This document shows positions 52,851-61,690 of a DNA stretch of 64,000 nucleotides, one piece after another. Numbering within the stretch: position 1 is the stretch's first letter; every line of letters starts with the position of its first letter. Made by a program: the position numbers and the translations under genes. The notes under the pieces are model-generated. The model saw only the letters and a list, made by a program, of their open reading frames with translations, did not search any database and was not told the origin of the DNA. The stretch spans positions 248,001-312,000 of the forward strand of contig NZ_JAFCLG010000004.1 of assembly GCF_018129685.1 (NCBI RefSeq), read 5' to 3'. This DNA is from Bradyrhizobium manausense (GTDB lineage: Bacteria > Pseudomonadota > Alphaproteobacteria > Rhizobiales > Xanthobacteraceae).

Positions 52851-54200
52851 ATGAACGACGCAAAGCCGATCTGGATCAGGGATCCCCTGGCCATTCTCGC
52901 CGACGGGGCCGGGCGCGGGATCGTCGTCAAGGACGGCCGCATCATCGAGCTCGTGCCGTCCGGCGGCACGCCCACAGCCGCGGATGTTGCGACGTTCGAT
53001 GCAAGCGAGCACGTCGTGCTGCCGGGCCTCATCAACACCCATCACCACTTCTATCAAACGCTGACGCGGGCGTTGCCCGCCGCGATGGATCGTGAACTGT
53101 TTCCGTGGCTGCAGGCGCTCTATCCCGTCTGGGCGAGGCTGACGCCGGAGCGGCTCCAGCTCGGCGTGACCGTCGCGATGTCCGAGCTGCTGCTGTCGGG
53201 TTGCACCACGACGACGGATCATCACTATGTCTTCCCGGCGGGGCTGGAAGAGTCCGTCGATATCGAGGTTGGTGTCGCAAGGCGGCTCGGCGTGCGCGTG
53301 CTGCTGACGCGCGGCTCGATGAATCTGTCGCAGCGCGACGGCGGCCTGCCGCCCGACAGCGTCGTGCAGGACGAGGACACCATTCTCGCCGACAGCGCGC
53401 GCGTGGTTGCAAGGCATCACCAGCGCGGGCCTGATGCGATGGTGCAGATTGCGCTCGCGCCGTGCTCGCCGTTCTCGGTGACGACGTCGCTGATGCGCGC
53501 CACCGCCGATCTCGCGGGCAAGCTCGACGTGCGCCTGCACACCCATCTCGCCGAGACCGAGGACGAGAACAAATTCTGCCAGCAGATGTATGGCTGCCGG
53601 CCGCTCGATTATCTCGAGCAATGCGGCTGGCTCAATGCGCGAACCTGGCTCGCCCACGGCATCTTCTTCAATGCCGACGAGATGAAGCGGCTCGGCAAGG
53701 CCAAGACCACCATCAGCCATTGCGCCTGCAGCAACCAGCTGCTGGCCTCCGGCTGTTGCCCGGTGTGCGAGATGGAGGAGGCCGGCGTCGGCATCGGGCT
53801 TGGTGTCGACGGTTCGGCTTCGAACGATGGGTCCAACCTGATGCAGGAGGTGCGCGCGGCGTTCCTGCTGCAACGGGCGCGTTACGGCGTCACCAAGGTC
53901 AGCCACAAGGACGCGCTGCGCTGGGCCACCAGGGGCTCGGCGGCCTGCGTCGGCCGGCCGGAGCTCGGCGAAATCGCGGTCGGCAAGGCCGCCGACCTCG
54001 CGCTGTTCAAGCTCGACGAGCTGCGCTTCTCCGGCCATGGCGATCCCCTGGCCGCGCTGGTGCTGTGCGGGGCGCATCGGGCCGACAGGGTGATGGTGGC
54101 GGGGAATTGGGCCGTGGTCGACGGCGCGATCCCGGGACTGGACGTCCCGGACCTCATCCGCCGGCACAGCGCCGCGGCGCGGGCGATGCAGGCGCGCTGA
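52851..54200 (+). CDS. 8-oxoguanine/guanine deaminase-like amidohydrolase
   Basis: A 449-residue metal-dependent deaminase. Zinc ligands are visible in order: HHH in LINTHHHFYQTL near residue 63, HTHLAETEDE near 232, HGIFF near 268 and GVDGSASND near 319. The HCACSNQ segment is typical of the 8-oxoguanine deaminase group formerly annotated as hydroxyatrazine hydrolase. It converts 8-oxoguanine to urate, or guanine to xanthine, feeding the pathway here. AGGAG site before the ATG. Confidence 0.87.
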   Translation: MNDAKPIWIRDPLAILADGAGRGIVVKDGRIIELVPSGGTPTAADVATFDASEHVVLPGLINTHHHFYQTLTRALPAAMDRELFPWLQALYPVWARLTPERLQLGVTVAMSELLLSGCTTTTDHHYVFPAGLEESVDIEVGVARRLGVRVLLTRGSMNLSQRDGGLPPDSVVQDEDTILADSARVVARHHQRGPDAMVQIALAPCSPFSVTTSLMRATADLAGKLDVRLHTHLAETEDENKFCQQMYGCRPLDYLEQCGWLNARTWLAHGIFFNADEMKRLGKAKTTISHCACSNQLLASGCCPVCEMEEAGVGIGLGVDGSASNDGSNLMQEVRAAFLLQRARYGVTKVSHKDALRWATRGSAACVGRPELGEIAVGKAADLALFKLDELRFSGHGDPLAALVLCGAHRADRVMVAGNWAVVDGAIPGLDVPDLIRRHSAAARAMQAR

Positions 54201-54208
54201 AAATAGAA

Positions 54209-54253
54209 GGAGGGGGCGACCACAAGTGCCGGGTGCTTCTGGCCACCCCCTCC
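54209..54253. terminator. Hairpin between convergent deaminase and BMP genes
   Basis: GGAGGGGGCGACCACAAG and CTTCTGGCCACCCCCTCC form an 18-base imperfect stem over a nine-base loop, eight bases after the deaminase stop. It probably ends both convergent transcripts, though no T-run follows. Confidence 0.6.
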
Positions 54254-54301
54254 GAACCTCCTCCGGGAGGAGCAGGTGATTTGATCAAAGCAAGAAGCGT
54301 G

Positions 54302-55381
54302 CTACTTGCCCGGCAGCTTGTCGTCGATGCCCTTCACGTAGAAATTCATGCCAAGGATCTGTCCGGCATCGAGACTGGTGCCGCCCTTGCACTCGACCTC
54401 CTTGCCGTCCTGCCCAATCACCGGGCATTTGAACGGCTGGAGCGTGCCGGCGGTGATGGCAGCCTGGGCATCTTCGGCGATCTTCTTCACGTCGTCAGGC
54501 ATGTTGGTATACGGCGCCATCGCGAACATGTGGCTGTCCAGACCGCCCCAGGTGTCCTCCGACTTCCAGGTGCCGTCGAGCTCGGCCTTGACGCGGGCGA
54601 TGTAGTAGGGCGCCCAGGTGTCGAGGATCGAGGTCAGCTGGGCCTTGGGGCCGAACTTGATCATCTCGGAGTCCTGGCCGAAGGCGAGCTTGCCGCGCTC
54701 GCTGGCGATCTGCATGGCCGCGGGCGAATCGGTGTGCTGCATGATCACGTCGGCGCCCTGGTCGATCAGCGCCTTGGCGGCGTCGGCTTCCTTGCCCGGA
54801 TCGAACCAGGTGTTGGCCCAGATGATCTTGACCTTGATGTTCGGGTTGATGGTCTGCGCCGCGAGCATCGTCGCGTTGATGCCGGAGACGACCTCGGGAA
54901 TCGGGAACGAGCCGATATAGCCAAGCACGCCTGATTTCGACATCTTGGCCGCGATCAGGCCCTGGATGTAGCGGCCCTGATACCACTTCGACGAATAGGT
55001 CGACATGTTCTTGTCGCGCTTGTAGCCGGTGGCGTGCTCGAAATGCACGTTCGGATATTTCTTGGCGACCTTCAGCGTCGGGTCCATGTAGCCGAACGAC
55101 GTCGTGAAGATCAGCTTGTTGCCGGCGCGGACGAGCTGCTCGATGGCGCGCTCGGCATCGGGACCCTCAGGGACGTTTTCGAGATAGGTGGTCTCGATCT
55201 TGTCGCCGAACTCCTTCACCAGCGCCTGGCGGGCGAGCTCGTGCTGATAGGTCCAGCCGAGATCGCCGATCGGCCCGAGGTAAATGAAGCCGACTTTCAG
55301 CTTGTCGGCGGCGGAGGCCGCGCTGACGCTTCCGGCCAGCAGAAGGCCGGCAGCGAGCGCAAGAAGTGATTTCCTCATCAT
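54302..55381 (-). CDS. BMP-family ABC substrate-binding protein (nucleoside type)
   Basis: A ~359-residue periplasmic binding protein: signal peptide LLALAAGLLLAGSVSAASA; mature start DKLKVGFIYLGPIGDLGWTY as in Bmp/Med lipoproteins; TTSFGYMDPTLKVAKKYPNVHFEHATGY is characteristic. No lipobox cysteine is visible, so it is probably soluble. Related proteins bind nucleosides or purines. It lies downstream-side of a divergent permease pair/ATPase on the same strand and next to purine-degrading genes, supporting purine nucleoside uptake. Confidence 0.9.
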   Translation of the reverse strand: MMRKSLLALAAGLLLAGSVSAASAADKLKVGFIYLGPIGDLGWTYQHELARQALVKEFGDKIETTYLENVPEGPDAERAIEQLVRAGNKLIFTTSFGYMDPTLKVAKKYPNVHFEHATGYKRDKNMSTYSSKWYQGRYIQGLIAAKMSKSGVLGYIGSFPIPEVVSGINATMLAAQTINPNIKVKIIWANTWFDPGKEADAAKALIDQGADVIMQHTDSPAAMQIASERGKLAFGQDSEMIKFGPKAQLTSILDTWAPYYIARVKAELDGTWKSEDTWGGLDSHMFAMAPYTNMPDDVKKIAEDAQAAITAGTLQPFKCPVIGQDGKEVECKGGTSLDAGQILGMNFYVKGIDDKLPGK

Positions 55382-55457
55382 CAATCTCCAAACATCAGGG
55401 GAAAGCCACGATCCGCAACGTGCGCGCCCCATCGCGCACGCTGCGAAAATGAAACAT

Positions 55458-56375
55458 TCAGCGGTCAGGCACGAACACGGTGCCGAGCGCGGCCGGCGCG
55501 GTCGAGCCGCCGGTGCGCGCGCGGGACAGCAGGACCAGCACGATGACGGTCGCCAGGTACGGCAGCGCCGACATGAATTGCGAGGGAATGCCGACGCCCC
55601 AGCCTTGCGCGTGCAGTTGCAGGATCGTCACCGCGCCGAACAGGTAAGCGCCGACCACGAGGCGGCCCGGCCGCCAGGATGCGAACACGACCAGAGCCAG
55701 CGCGATCCAGCCCCGGCCCGCGGTCATGCCGGGAATGAAGAACGGCGTGTAGGCGAGCGGCAGATAGGCGCCGGCAAGACCCGCGCAGGCACCGCCGAAC
55801 ATCACGGCGAGGGTGCGAATGCGCAGCACGGGATAGCCGAGCGCGTGTGCGGAGATATGATTATCGCCGCAGGCGCGCAGGATCAGTCCCGCGCGCGTGC
55901 GGTACAGGAACCACCACACGCCGATGATGAGCGCGATGGAGAAGTAGACGAAGGCGTCCTCGCCGAACAGGACACGGCCGATCAGCGGAACATCGGTGAG
56001 GCCGGGAATGTGCAGGTGTGCGGCCGGTGTGATCCGCTCGCCGACGAAGCCGGCGCCGATCAGGCCTGATAGCCCGATCCCGAGGATGGTCAGCGCCAGA
56101 CCCGTCGCAACCTGGTTGACGGCAAGGCCGAGCGCCATCAGCGCGAAGACCAGCGACATCAGTGTTCCCGCAACAATGCCGAACAGCGCGCCGATCAGAA
56201 TCGATCCGGTCAACCACGCGCCGCCGAAGCCGCAGGCCGCGCCGACGATCATCATGCCCTCGACGCCGAGATTGAGCACGCCGGAACGCTCGGTGACGAG
56301 CTCGCCGGTTGCCGCGATCAGGAGCGGTGTCGAGGCGGCGAGCACCGACAGGATGATGGCTTCAACCAGCTCCAC
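55458..56375 (-). CDS. BMP-type ABC permease, second subunit
   Basis: A 305-residue membrane protein (eight or more helices) with the RbsC/BMP-permease core (LVTERSGVLNLGVEGMMIVGA near residue 27; GDNHISAHALGYPVLRIRTLA). Starts at GTG 56375, fourteen bases inside the preceding permease gene. It is 76 bases upstream of the binding-protein gene. Confidence 0.9.
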   Translation of the reverse strand: MELVEAIILSVLAASTPLLIAATGELVTERSGVLNLGVEGMMIVGAACGFGGAWLTGSILIGALFGIVAGTLMSLVFALMALGLAVNQVATGLALTILGIGLSGLIGAGFVGERITPAAHLHIPGLTDVPLIGRVLFGEDAFVYFSIALIIGVWWFLYRTRAGLILRACGDNHISAHALGYPVLRIRTLAVMFGGACAGLAGAYLPLAYTPFFIPGMTAGRGWIALALVVFASWRPGRLVVGAYLFGAVTILQLHAQGWGVGIPSQFMSALPYLATVIVLVLLSRARTGGSTAPAALGTVFVPDR

Positions 56376-57453
56376 GGGCCACCTGTCGGTTCGGGAAGAC
56401 CAGCTTGAAGCGGTAGAGAATGAGGGAATCGCAGGCAAGCACGTAGAACAGCAGGATGCCCTGGAAGACCTTGGTGACGTCCAACGGGATCTTCATGGCG
56501 ATCTGCGCCTGTTCGCCGCCGATAAAGGTCAGCGCGAGAAAAAGGCCTGCAATTAATATTCCAATGGGGTTCAACCGGCCGAGGAACGCGACGATGATCG
56601 CGGTGAAACCATAGCCGGGCGAGATGCCGGGCTGGAGATGTCCGACGGGGCCGGCGACCTCGATGATTCCGGCGAGACCGGCGAGTGCGCCCGATACCGC
56701 GAAAGTCAGGATGATCAGCTGATTGGCGTTGAAGCCGCCGAACCGGGCAGCGCGTGGCGCGGCACCGACCACGCGAATTTCGAATCCCTTGATGGTCCGG
56801 CCGAGCAGGATCGCGGCAGACGCGACCACCAGCAGCGCAATGATGGAGCCGAGATGCAGCCGTCCGCCTTCGATCAGCAGCGGCACCGTCGCGACAGGAT
56901 CGAACTCCGCCGTGGTCGGGAAGTTGAAGCCGTTCGGATCGCGCCAGGGGCCGCGCACGAGATAATCCAGCAGAAGGTCGGCGACATAGACCAGCATCAG
57001 GCTGGTCAGGATCTCGCTGGCGCCGAACTTCACCTTGCAGATCGCCGGGATCAGCGCATAGAGCGCGCCTGCGGCAGCCGCAAGCACGAGCATCGCGGGC
57101 AGCACCCAGACGCCAGCGTCCGTGCCCTGCGTCTTCACCGCGATCCAGCTCCCGGCAACCGCGCCGATCAGGAATTGCCCCTCGGCGCCGATGTTCCAGG
57201 CGTTGGCGAGATAGCAGAGCGACAGCCCGATCGCGATCATGACCAGCGGCGTCGCCTTGACCGCGATCTCCTGCAGCGAATAGCCGTCAGTCAGGGGAGC
57301 GATGAAATAGGCATGCAGGGCAAGCAGCGGATTCTTGCCGATGATCGCGAACAGGATCGTCATGGTCACGATGGTCAAGCCGATCGCGATGAGCGGCGAG
57401 ACCAGCGCAATCGTGTTGGAGCGCTCGGCGCGCTTCTCAAGCACCAGCTGCAT
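56362..57453 (-). CDS. BMP-type ABC permease, first subunit
   Basis: A 363-residue membrane protein with about nine helices and the YufP-like motifs (ANAWNIGAEGQFLIGAVAGSW near residue 82; GFEIRVVGAAPRAARFGGFNANQLI). Its start overlaps the end of the ATPase gene by 17 bases. With the second permease and ATPase it forms the membrane part of a nucleoside importer. Confidence 0.9.
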   Translation of the reverse strand: MQLVLEKRAERSNTIALVSPLIAIGLTIVTMTILFAIIGKNPLLALHAYFIAPLTDGYSLQEIAVKATPLVMIAIGLSLCYLANAWNIGAEGQFLIGAVAGSWIAVKTQGTDAGVWVLPAMLVLAAAAGALYALIPAICKVKFGASEILTSLMLVYVADLLLDYLVRGPWRDPNGFNFPTTAEFDPVATVPLLIEGGRLHLGSIIALLVVASAAILLGRTIKGFEIRVVGAAPRAARFGGFNANQLIILTFAVSGALAGLAGIIEVAGPVGHLQPGISPGYGFTAIIVAFLGRLNPIGILIAGLFLALTFIGGEQAQIAMKIPLDVTKVFQGILLFYVLACDSLILYRFKLVFPNRQVARGAG

Positions 57454-59026
57454 GCGCGGCCTCCTTCGGCTCGAGGCTGCTGCCGCCCATGAGGAGGCCG
57501 AGCTTTTCGCGCGTCGCATCGCGCGTGGCGAGCGGCTCCGACAAACGGCCGTGGAACATCACGGCGATGCGGTCGGCGATTTCGGCGAGCTCGTCGAGGT
57601 CCTGGCTGGTCACCAGCACGGCGGCGCCTGCGGTCGCAAGGTCCAGCAGCGCCTGGCGGATCACGGCGGCCGCTCCAGCATCGACGCCCCAGGTCGGCTG
57701 GCTCACCACCAGCACGGCCGGGTTGCGCAGGATCTCGCGGCCGACGATGAATTTTTGCAAGTTACCGCCGGAGAGGGAGGCCGCTTCCGGATCGCGCTTG
57801 GCCTTGCGGACGTCGAAAGTCTCGGTCGCCTTGTCCACGGTATCAAGCGTGGCCGCGGTGTCGATGAAGCCGCGATTGACCATGCCGCTGGCGGCGTGCC
57901 CGGTCAGCAGCGCGTTCTCCGACAGCTTCATGCGCGGCGCGGTCCCATGGCCAAGCCGCTCTTCCGGCACGAAGGCGGCGCCAAGCTTGCGCCGCTTGGT
58001 GATCGAGAGGTGGCCTGCGGCGATGCCTTCGATCACCACCGTGCCCGGATCCTTCGCCAGCCGCTCGCCGGACAGCGCGGCAAACAGTTCGTCCTGGCCG
58101 TTGCCGGCGACGCCGGCAATGCCGAGAATTTCGCCGCCCTTCAGCTCGAACGAGATGTGCTCGAGCCGCACCCCATGCGGCTCGTCCGGCGCGAGCGAAA
58201 GATCGTTGACGACGAGCCGCGGGATCGTGGTCTGCCGACCGGCGGCCGCCTTCACTTCCCTGATCTCGCCGCCAACCATCATGCGCGCGAGCGAGGCAGC
58301 GGTCTCGCGCCGGGGATTGCAGGTCTGGATCTTCTTTCCGCCGCGCAGGATCGTGGCGGTGTCGCACAGCCGCTTCACCTCCTCGAGCTTGTGGCTGATG
58401 TAGAGGATGGCGCGGCCTTCGGCCTTGAGCCGCTCCAGGACGACGAAGAGCTGGTCGGCCTCCTGCGGCGTCAGCACCGCGGTCGGCTCGTCCAGGATCA
58501 GGAATTTGGGATCCTGCATCAATGCCCGGACGATCTCGATGCGCTGGCGCTCGCCGACGGACAGTTGCCAGACCTCGCGTTTGGGATCGAGCGGCAGTCC
58601 ATAGGTCTTCGACACCTGCTCCAGCCGTGCCGACATGTCCTTGAAGGACTCCTTGCCGTCGAGGCCGAGCGCGACGTTCTCGGCGACGGTGAGATTGTCG
58701 AACAGCGAGAAGTGCTGGAACACCATGCCGATGCCGCGGCTGCGCGCCTCGGAAGGGCCGGACAGCGCGATCCGTTCGCCCTGCCAGCGGATTTCGCCGG
58801 CAGAGGGCTGGATCAGTCCATAGATCGCCTTCACCAATGTCGACTTGCCGGCGCCGTTCTCGCCGAGGAGGGCATGAATCTCCTTCGGCCAGATCTCGAT
58901 GTCGATGGAATCGTTGGCGAGGAAATCACCATAGCGCTTGGTGAGCCCGACCGTTTGAAGCAACGGGGACTCGCCGGAATGCAGGCCGTCAGGCGTCGGA
59001 TCTAACATGCGTTGGTGCGCTTGCAT
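57437..59026 (-). CDS. BMP-type ABC transporter ATPase, duplicated domains
   Basis: A 529-residue protein of two ATPase domains. The first is complete (GENGAGKSTLVKAIYG; LSVGERQRIEIVRAL; LILDEPTAVLTPQE). The second has GVAGNGQDEL for Walker A and VVSQPTWGVDAGA for Walker B, the degenerate pattern normal in this family. ATG at 59008 is an alternative start; neither has a strong ribosome site. First gene of the nucleoside importer operon. Confidence 0.93.
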   Translation of the reverse strand: MQAHQRMLDPTPDGLHSGESPLLQTVGLTKRYGDFLANDSIDIEIWPKEIHALLGENGAGKSTLVKAIYGLIQPSAGEIRWQGERIALSGPSEARSRGIGMVFQHFSLFDNLTVAENVALGLDGKESFKDMSARLEQVSKTYGLPLDPKREVWQLSVGERQRIEIVRALMQDPKFLILDEPTAVLTPQEADQLFVVLERLKAEGRAILYISHKLEEVKRLCDTATILRGGKKIQTCNPRRETAASLARMMVGGEIREVKAAAGRQTTIPRLVVNDLSLAPDEPHGVRLEHISFELKGGEILGIAGVAGNGQDELFAALSGERLAKDPGTVVIEGIAAGHLSITKRRKLGAAFVPEERLGHGTAPRMKLSENALLTGHAASGMVNRGFIDTAATLDTVDKATETFDVRKAKRDPEAASLSGGNLQKFIVGREILRNPAVLVVSQPTWGVDAGAAAVIRQALLDLATAGAAVLVTSQDLDELAEIADRIAVMFHGRLSEPLATRDATREKLGLLMGGSSLEPKEAAHAAGA

Positions 59027-59578
59027 GGGAGGAAGTGCCTCAATAGTGGGCTAGTTTGAACCGCCGCGTAAGGTGTGAAAAAGCGTCATCCCTTGCTTAA
59101 CGCTTCGGCAGGGGGCGGCGTCGCGAGTCGCGGTCCTCGCCGGGCGATGATTGCGCCGCGGGAAAAGCCTGAGAGCCTCCGCAGCGCAGCCCAGCAGATG
59201 ACATCTGTTGCAAATTTGTGACGGTTCAAACCAAATCGGAACCCCCTGTGCAGGCCTGATGTGATGTTGCGCAAAATCGCGCCAGCACGCGTATGCAATA
59301 CGGGACTGCCGCGGCAGCCGTTGCCGGCGCCGGTACCCGAGCTGCGCGGTCGAGATAAAACGCAAACGAATTCAACCGGGAATGTTCGGCATTGCGTCGC
59401 CGATCCTGCGCGGCAACGGCGCGCGAAAACCCCCAAATTTTCGCGGTGAATCGTCGCGTGCTGCTGAAACATGCGGCATGCCTTGAAAAAAGTTGAGGCT
59501 TCTCACTCCGGGAGTTCGGCGCAAGTGTCGCCCTCAGGGACGTTCATTTTTACGTGTCCAAACTTGGGGGTATTCAGG
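59027..59578. other. Intergenic region between nucleoside importer and outer-membrane channel genes
   Basis: 552 bases separating two divergent genes; it must hold both promoters. No gene, repeat or clear operator was found. An open frame runs into it from the channel gene back to 59471 but lacks coding character. Confidence 0.5.
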
Positions 59579-60697
59579 ATGTCGTTTCGTTTCAGGGCGG
59601 TTGCAGCAACGGCGCTGTCACTTGCCACGCTGGCCATCGGTGGCTGGGCTCACGCTGCGGATCTGCCGGTCAAGGCCGCCAAGAAGGCGCCTGACCTTCC
59701 GTTCTTCCTGGTGATCGACGACCGGGTGACGTTCTCCTACATCTTCAATGCAGCCCAGCCCGGCGCGTTCACCAACACAAATGGTGTCATCAACTCCAAG
59801 ACGACGAAGCAGGTCTACTCCTTCACCCACTTCGACGCCTGGGCCTACGGCACTAACTTCTTCACGATTTCGATGTACAAGTCTGATCACAACGATCCGG
59901 CGGCGCCATGTACGCAAACGGGTGGGATAGTTTCTCCCGCTGCCGGCTTCGCATTTACGCCCGCGAGCTGCGCCGGCGCGACCGAAATCTACGGGCTATT
60001 CCGATCGACTTTCGGTTGGAACCAACTCTTCAACACCAAGGCTTTTACAGCCGGGCCGCTGCACAATATCTCGTTTGAGGTTGGCATGGATGCCAACACG
60101 GAGGACCGTTATAATTCCGCGGCCAAGCGTTCCGTCGTCGGCGGACTAGAGTTTGCATTTGACCTTCCATACAAGGGCTACATCAACGTTTCGCCCATGG
60201 TCTATTGGGAGTTTGCAAACCATACTTCGTTTGCACAGTGCGGAGCTGGTTGGTCCGTTCCGGCTACGGCCTGCCTCGCGGACGGCAATACGTCTTACAA
60301 GCCGACGTGGACAGTCGAGGTCAACTACTACATGGATCTCGGATTCCTGCCTCAAAATATGCAATACTTCGCGATCAGCGGTCGCGCCGGCTGGATTGGC
60401 ACGAAGGGATCCGACACCGAGCCGCTCCCCGTGAGCGTTGCAAACGGCGTCTATCCCACCAAGGTTGAGTTGAATTCGGAGCCAATTCGCCTGACTTTCG
60501 ATGCATCGAAAGCAGCATGGGGTGACAAGTACTCTCACATGATCGACGTCTGGGTCGCCTATCGCTATTGGCAGAACAAGTTTGGCCTCGACCACAACAA
60601 TGCCACCGCCTGTACCACTGCGGTTGGCGCTGCACGCGTGAGCACCGGGTCGTGCACCGAGTCTTCGCTCTACTCTGGTATCACCATGAAGTTCTAG
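59579..60697 (+). CDS. Outer-membrane channel, Tsx/OmpK-like (putative nucleoside channel)
   Basis: A 372-residue protein with signal peptide (AVAATALSLATLAIGGWAHA) and alternating beta-strands ending SGITMKF, a typical outer-membrane terminus. Segments such as HFDAWAYGTNFFTISMYKSD and EVGMDANTEDRYNS resemble the Tsx/OmpK barrel family. Divergent from the BMP importer, it would carry nucleosides across the outer membrane. The family call rests on motif resemblance and context; other barrels cannot be excluded. Followed by a strong hairpin. Confidence 0.7.
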   Translation: MSFRFRAVAATALSLATLAIGGWAHAADLPVKAAKKAPDLPFFLVIDDRVTFSYIFNAAQPGAFTNTNGVINSKTTKQVYSFTHFDAWAYGTNFFTISMYKSDHNDPAAPCTQTGGIVSPAAGFAFTPASCAGATEIYGLFRSTFGWNQLFNTKAFTAGPLHNISFEVGMDANTEDRYNSAAKRSVVGGLEFAFDLPYKGYINVSPMVYWEFANHTSFAQCGAGWSVPATACLADGNTSYKPTWTVEVNYYMDLGFLPQNMQYFAISGRAGWIGTKGSDTEPLPVSVANGVYPTKVELNSEPIRLTFDASKAAWGDKYSHMIDVWVAYRYWQNKFGLDHNNATACTTAVGAARVSTGSCTESSLYSGITMKF

Positions 60698-60724
60698 GCA
60701 CCTGAAGCTCTGCAGGTGAAAGAC

Positions 60725-60756
60725 GATGGCGTCGCGAAGACCCTCGCGACGCCATC
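60725..60756 (+). terminator. Hairpin terminator after the outer-membrane channel gene
   Basis: A perfect 13-base stem (GATGGCGTCGCGA / TCGCGACGCCATC) with loop AGACCC, 27 bases after the stop codon, followed by TCCGTTTCC. A convincing terminator despite the short T-run. It also marks the left border of the AT-rich accessory DNA. Confidence 0.8.
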
Positions 60757-60789
60757 TCCGTTTCCGGAAATTACGGTGACAAAATTACG

Positions 60790-60818
60790 AAATTACGGTG
60801 ACAGTGCACTAAATTGAC
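60790..60818. repeat. RAYT-element end (IR-A), stand-alone
   Basis: AAATTACGGTGACAGTGCAC followed by TAAATTGAC. A partial copy AAATTACGGTGAC precedes it at 60768-60780. The same sequence occurs at 61669-61696 and, inverted, at 62399-62422, where it bounds the RAYT transposase; here no transposase gene follows directly. Confidence 0.85.
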
Positions 60819-60866
60819 ACCCCCGGATCCCCAACCCGGTTACCCCTGAAGTCGCAAGAAAATGGA

Positions 60867-61370
60867 ATGAGATATTCAAGTAAATACTTGGCCGATCTAA
60901 GAGTGAGAGGTGGGGTTCAGAGAGGCGTGAACTTTAATCTGGTTGTTGCAACTACCTTTTATGACGGTCCTGAGAGCGGTTTCGCATTTTATCTTTCCGG
61001 CGAAGGAGTACGATTCTCGGTCGTTGCGGAGTCTAGATTTCCAATCCTTCGGGCTTTCGGCTTTGCCTTGCTTGAAGGGAATTGGAGTGGGTTGGTCGAT
61101 CAAATCGTCGAGACATCCCCTCGGCCACGAAACAGTGTGCTCGTATTTGCCTCTGATCCCCACGCTGGGGTATCGACGCTGGTTTCGACTGTTTCTGCGG
61201 CTAAGGAGCGCTCTCACTACCTCGGAGTTGGTCAGGCCTATCTTAAGAACATTGCAGTGATGGCCATCACGAAAGGGGATTGGCAGGGCCTTGTAGCTTC
61301 AAATCACCATAATGATTATCAGGCAATTCATCGTAAAATCAAAGCGATGGAAGCTGGGCGGAGCGGCTAG
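60867..61370 (+). CDS. Orphan protein between RAYT-element ends, unknown
   Basis: A 167-residue frame with lower GC than the chromosome. The protein is soluble with no signal peptide; it starts MRYSSKYLADLRVRGGVQRG and contains a FAFYLSGEGVRFSVVAESRF stretch and a lysine-rich C-terminus. No family was recognised. It is bounded by element end IR-A on the left and a degenerate end (61372-61400) on the right, so it may have been carried or trapped by the elements. Coding status is supported by length and codon periodicity only. Confidence 0.5.
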   Translation: MRYSSKYLADLRVRGGVQRGVNFNLVVATTFYDGPESGFAFYLSGEGVRFSVVAESRFPILRAFGFALLEGNWSGLVDQIVETSPRPRNSVLVFASDPHAGVSTLVSTVSAAKERSHYLGVGQAYLKNIAVMAITKGDWQGLVASNHHNDYQAIHRKIKAMEAGRSG

Positions 61371-61371
61371 T

Positions 61372-61400
61372 ATTGCGGTGACGGTGCAAGAATTGCACCC
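61372..61400. repeat. Degenerate RAYT-element end (IR-B)
   Basis: ATTGCGGTGACGGTGCAAGA followed by ATTGCACCC, aligned with IR-A and IR-C but with several changes. It precedes the truncated transposase copy at the distance (about 30 bases) at which IR-C precedes the intact copy, so it is the left end of the older element. Confidence 0.6.
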
Positions 61401-61432
61401 CTTAAGTGGCGGTTTCACTGCCATGATGCGGC

Positions 61433-61690
61433 ATGGCTCGTCTTGCCCGTGTCGTGATCCCCGGCCACCCCCACCACGTGACGCAGCGTGGCAACGGTCG
61501 CGCCCGAACGTTCTTCGAGGACGGCGACTATGCGCTGTACCGCGATCTGCTCGCGGCGAATTGCAGGGACGCCGGGGTCGAGGTGTGGGCCTGGTGTCTG
61601 ATGCCCAACCACGTGCACCTCATCCTGGTGCCATCCGACCCCGACGGGCTGCGCCGTGCGCTGGCGCGAATTACGGTGACAGTGCACTAA
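61433..61690 (+). pseudogene. Truncated RAYT transposase (older copy)
   Basis: Residues 1-78 match the intact transposase at 61726 with only one amino-acid difference (Glu for Gly at residue 29; about nine silent or near-silent base changes), including the HUH motif NHVHLIL. At 61669 the homology stops exactly where the left end of the next element begins, and the frame then closes at 61690. The catalytic tyrosine region is lost, so the copy is inactive. Confidence 0.85.
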
